From Chelativorans salis (GTDB lineage Bacteria; Pseudomonadota; Alphaproteobacteria; Rhizobiales; Rhizobiaceae), in the NCBI RefSeq assembly GCF_025336525.1, contig NZ_JAOCZP010000013.1:1-64000 (forward strand): a DNA stretch of 64,000 nt, read 5' to 3'. A model generated the notes under the pieces. The model ran no database searches, was not told the origin of the DNA, and worked only from the letters and a program-made list of their open reading frames with translations. A program made the translations under genes and the position numbers. This document shows, one piece after another, positions 62,300 to 64,000 of the stretch (its first letter is position 1; each line of letters opens with the position of its first letter).

Positions 62300-63181
62300 T
62301 CAGATGTTAAGCAGCCTGCGGGCATTCTCCTTCAGGATGCGCGGCCTCACCTCGGGCTTGATGTCGAGCTTTTCGAAATCGGCAAGCCAACGGTCCGGCA
62401 TGATCGCCGGCCAGTCGGAGCCGAAAAGGACCCGGTCCTTGAGCAGCGAGTTGGCGTATTTCACCAGGATCGGTGGAAAGTATTTCGGCGACCAGCCGGA
62501 AAGGTCGATCCACACATTGGGCTTGTGCGTGGCGACCGCCAGCGCCTCCTCCTGCCAAGGGAAGGAGGGGTGCGCCATGACAATCTGCATATCCGGGAAG
62601 TCGGCCGCCACGTCGTCGATATAGATCGGGTTGGAAAATTTCAGCCGCATGCCGTTGCCGCCGCGCATGCCCGCGCCGACGCCGGTCTGGCCGGTGTGGA
62701 AGAGCGCCGGCACGCCGGCTTCCGCGATCGCCTCGTAGAGCACATAGGCGCTGCGGTCGTTGGGATAGAAGCCCTGCATGGTGGGGTGGAACTTGAAGCC
62801 GCGGATGCCGTAGTGCTCCACCAGCCGCCGCGCCTCGCGCGCACCCATCTTGCCCTTGGCGGGATCGATCGAGGCGAAGGGGATGAGGATGTCGCTGTGC
62901 TCGGCGGCAAGCTCCGCCATCTCCTCGTTGTTGTAGCGGCGAAAGCCCGTCTCGCGCTCCGAATCGACGGGAAAGATCACCGCTCCGATCCTGCGCTCGC
63001 GGAAATAGGCGGCGGTTTCGGGGACGGTCGGCGGATGCTTGAAGGGCGAGCGGAAATAGGCGGCCATGCCGGCCTGGAAGCCGTCATAGCCGTCGTCGGC
63101 ATGGGTGCCGCACGGCTCTTCGGCATGGGTATGAATATCGATGGCGACAACGGTATCCGGATCGAACATCACGGCCTCCAT
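62300..63181 (-). CDS. Amidohydrolase-family protein (aromatic-acid pathway type)
   Basis: A 293-residue TIM-barrel hydrolase: metal motif AIDIHTHAEEP at residue 13-23, GIRGFKFHPTMQGFYPND near 125, PALFHTGQTGVG, VMAHPSFPWQEEALAVA and the final aspartate in LFGSDWPAI. This subgroup includes decarboxylases (ACMSD-like) and the hydrolase of p-coumarate degradation in Rhodopseudomonas. The TRAP, MarR and crotonase neighbours favour the latter reading, but that is inference. Confidence 0.88.
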   Translation of the reverse strand: MEAVMFDPDTVVAIDIHTHAEEPCGTHADDGYDGFQAGMAAYFRSPFKHPPTVPETAAYFRERRIGAVIFPVDSERETGFRRYNNEEMAELAAEHSDILIPFASIDPAKGKMGAREARRLVEHYGIRGFKFHPTMQGFYPNDRSAYVLYEAIAEAGVPALFHTGQTGVGAGMRGGNGMRLKFSNPIYIDDVAADFPDMQIVMAHPSFPWQEEALAVATHKPNVWIDLSGWSPKYFPPILVKYANSLLKDRVLFGSDWPAIMPDRWLADFEKLDIKPEVRPRILKENARRLLNI

Positions 63182-63206
63182 TCAGTGGCGGCAAACGAGT
63201 ACGGCA

Positions 63207-63698
63207 TCAAAGAGGCGGCCATCCCGACACCTTTCTAAGCAGCGCCAGGAAGGTGGCGTGCTCCTCGTCCGACAGCATGGGAAGGGAGCGTCGGTCGGCC
63301 TCGAACATGAGCGGCGTGAAGGTTTCGAGGAGCTTGCGGCCCTCTTCCGTCAACCGCAGCTCGACCGAGCGGCGGTCGTGGGGCGGCACGAAACGCTCCA
63401 CCAGTCCCCGTTCCTCGAGCGAGCGCACCAGCTTGGTCATGTTCGACCATTTTATTTTCAAGACGTCGGCCATCGCGCCTTGGCGGACGCCGGGATTCTC
63501 CGCGATGGCGAGGAGGATCGTGAATTCGCCGATCTTGACGTGACCGTCCTTCAGCTCCGCGAACATGCGCTCGAACACCGTGAGCTGGGCAATACGCAGG
63601 AGGAAGCCCGCGGAGCGCTCGAACTTGCCGAAGGAGAGGCCGGTCTTGCCGTCCTCTATCCCGGCTTCCTCGACCGGCAGGATCTCCGCGCCCGTCAT
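63207..63698 (-). CDS. MarR-family regulator
   Basis: A 163-residue winged-HTH repressor. The HTH is at residues 55-115 (FTILLAIAENPGVRQGAMAD, VLKIKWSNMTKLVRSLEERG, LVERFVPPHDRRSVELRLTE). Flanking helices form the dimer. It overlaps the enoyl-CoA hydratase stop by 4 bases, so they share a transcript. MarR proteins of this context often bind aryl-CoA intermediates. Confidence 0.93.
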   Translation of the reverse strand: MTGAEILPVEEAGIEDGKTGLSFGKFERSAGFLLRIAQLTVFERMFAELKDGHVKIGEFTILLAIAENPGVRQGAMADVLKIKWSNMTKLVRSLEERGLVERFVPPHDRRSVELRLTEEGRKLLETFTPLMFEADRRSLPMLSDEEHATFLALLRKVSGWPPL

Positions 63699-64000
63699 GA
63701 CGAGACCCCCGTTCCGGTCGGGATCGCCAGGCGCTCCGCCTTCTTGTCGAGGAAAGCGCGCAGCCGCTCGTGCGCCTCGGGCGTCGCTTGGGTTAGCGAG
63801 GCGATCATGGATTCGAAGAACAGCCCCTCGTCATAGCCGCTGTCGTGGATGCGCTGCAGAGCATTGACGATGGCGTAGTTGGAAAGCGGCGCGTTCTTCG
63901 CCGCAAGCTTTGCCAGCTCCTTGGCCCTGGCAAGCGCCCCGCCGGGCTCCGTCAGATAGTTGACGATGCCGTAGCGCTCCGCCTCGTCGGCCGTGAACAC
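63695..64000 (-). CDS. Enoyl-CoA hydratase/isomerase, C-terminal part
   Basis: The last about 101 residues of a crotonase-family enzyme; the N terminus is outside the window. Visible features are FTADEAERYGIVNYLTEPGG, AKELAKLAAKNAPLSNYAIV and RLRAFLDKKAERL, the conserved end helices. The catalytic glutamates and oxyanion hole are not in view. Its place before the MarR, amidohydrolase and TRAP genes suggests a CoA-dependent side-chain breakdown pathway. Confidence 0.88.
   Translation of the reverse strand: MFTADEAERYGIVNYLTEPGGALARAKELAKLAAKNAPLSNYAIVNALQRIHDSGYDEGLFFESMIASLTQATPEAHERLRAFLDKKAERLAIPTGTGVSS

Noticed and set aside
1-64000. tRNA, rRNA and CRISPR arrays
   Set aside because: No T-loop-like GTTCGAATC stretch in a cloverleaf context, no rRNA segments and no regularly spaced repeats were seen by eye.

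Overview
The window looks like a GC-rich alphaproteobacterium of the order Hyphomicrobiales, most like the Mesorhizobium/Phyllobacteriaceae group. This rests on protein content (DUF982, a rhizobial-type minCDE operon, many sugar ABC transporters, TRAP uptake), overlapping ATGA junctions and GC-rich codon use. No rRNA, tRNA or CRISPR array was seen.

Layout. 1-1.64 kb: trpB-cutA-trpA (minus strand; trpA runs off the left edge). 1.8-8.6 kb: an AraC-type regulator, then a sugar operon (FGGY kinase, periplasmic binding protein, ABC ATPase, permease, GntR regulator). 9.4-11.8 kb: an L,D-transpeptidase lipoprotein and a Gfo/Idh/MocA dehydrogenase. 12.2-16 kb: a periplasmic molybdopterin-fold protein overlapping a hybrid histidine kinase, then an OmpR-type response regulator. 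16-30 kb: a gene-poor, decayed stretch with small ORFs, frameshifted relics (bacterial PH domain, nuclease, SRAP peptidase, IS630 transposase, ABM domain), a Tat-exported metallo-hydrolase, a diguanylate cyclase and, in its middle, an apparently intact minCDE operon.

31-35 kb: a three-gene minus-strand locus encoding a zinc-ribbon (TackOD1-like) protein, a processive GT2 polysaccharide synthase and a membrane-fusion protein. It is probably a synthase-dependent exopolysaccharide system and is the best candidate for something new here. Its first gene carries an apparent TA-dinucleotide frameshift at the start, inside a nested palindrome. 35.2-40.7 kb: a ytfQRT-yjfF-like sugar ABC operon with its own FadR/GntR regulator. 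40,696-41,062: a 367-bp element with perfect 18-bp terminal inverted repeats and an 8-bp target duplication, almost filled by one 99-codon ORF. 41.2-49.9 kb: a divergent catabolic island (FadR regulator, short-chain dehydrogenase and ABC sugar importer on minus; enolase-superfamily dehydratase plus two uncharacterised proteins on plus) around a clear operator.

50.3-53.1 kb: a sulfur-type module (MFS permease, persulfide-dioxygenase-like hydrolase, divergent ArsR-rhodanese fusion). 53.4-58.5 kb: a large LuxR-type regulator, a frameshifted methyltransferase, a Met-rich microprotein, a truncated methyltransferase, a deleted IS110 copy and an intact IS110 transposase. About 58.9-59.02 kb: a structured RNA candidate with anti-Shine-Dalgarno motif and terminator, resembling the alpha-r14/suhB sRNA family. 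59.2-64 kb: a TRAP transporter, an amidohydrolase, a MarR regulator and the end of an enoyl-CoA hydratase, plausibly for uptake and side-chain breakdown of an aromatic acid.

All family assignments are read from motifs and overall protein character; no database search was run.
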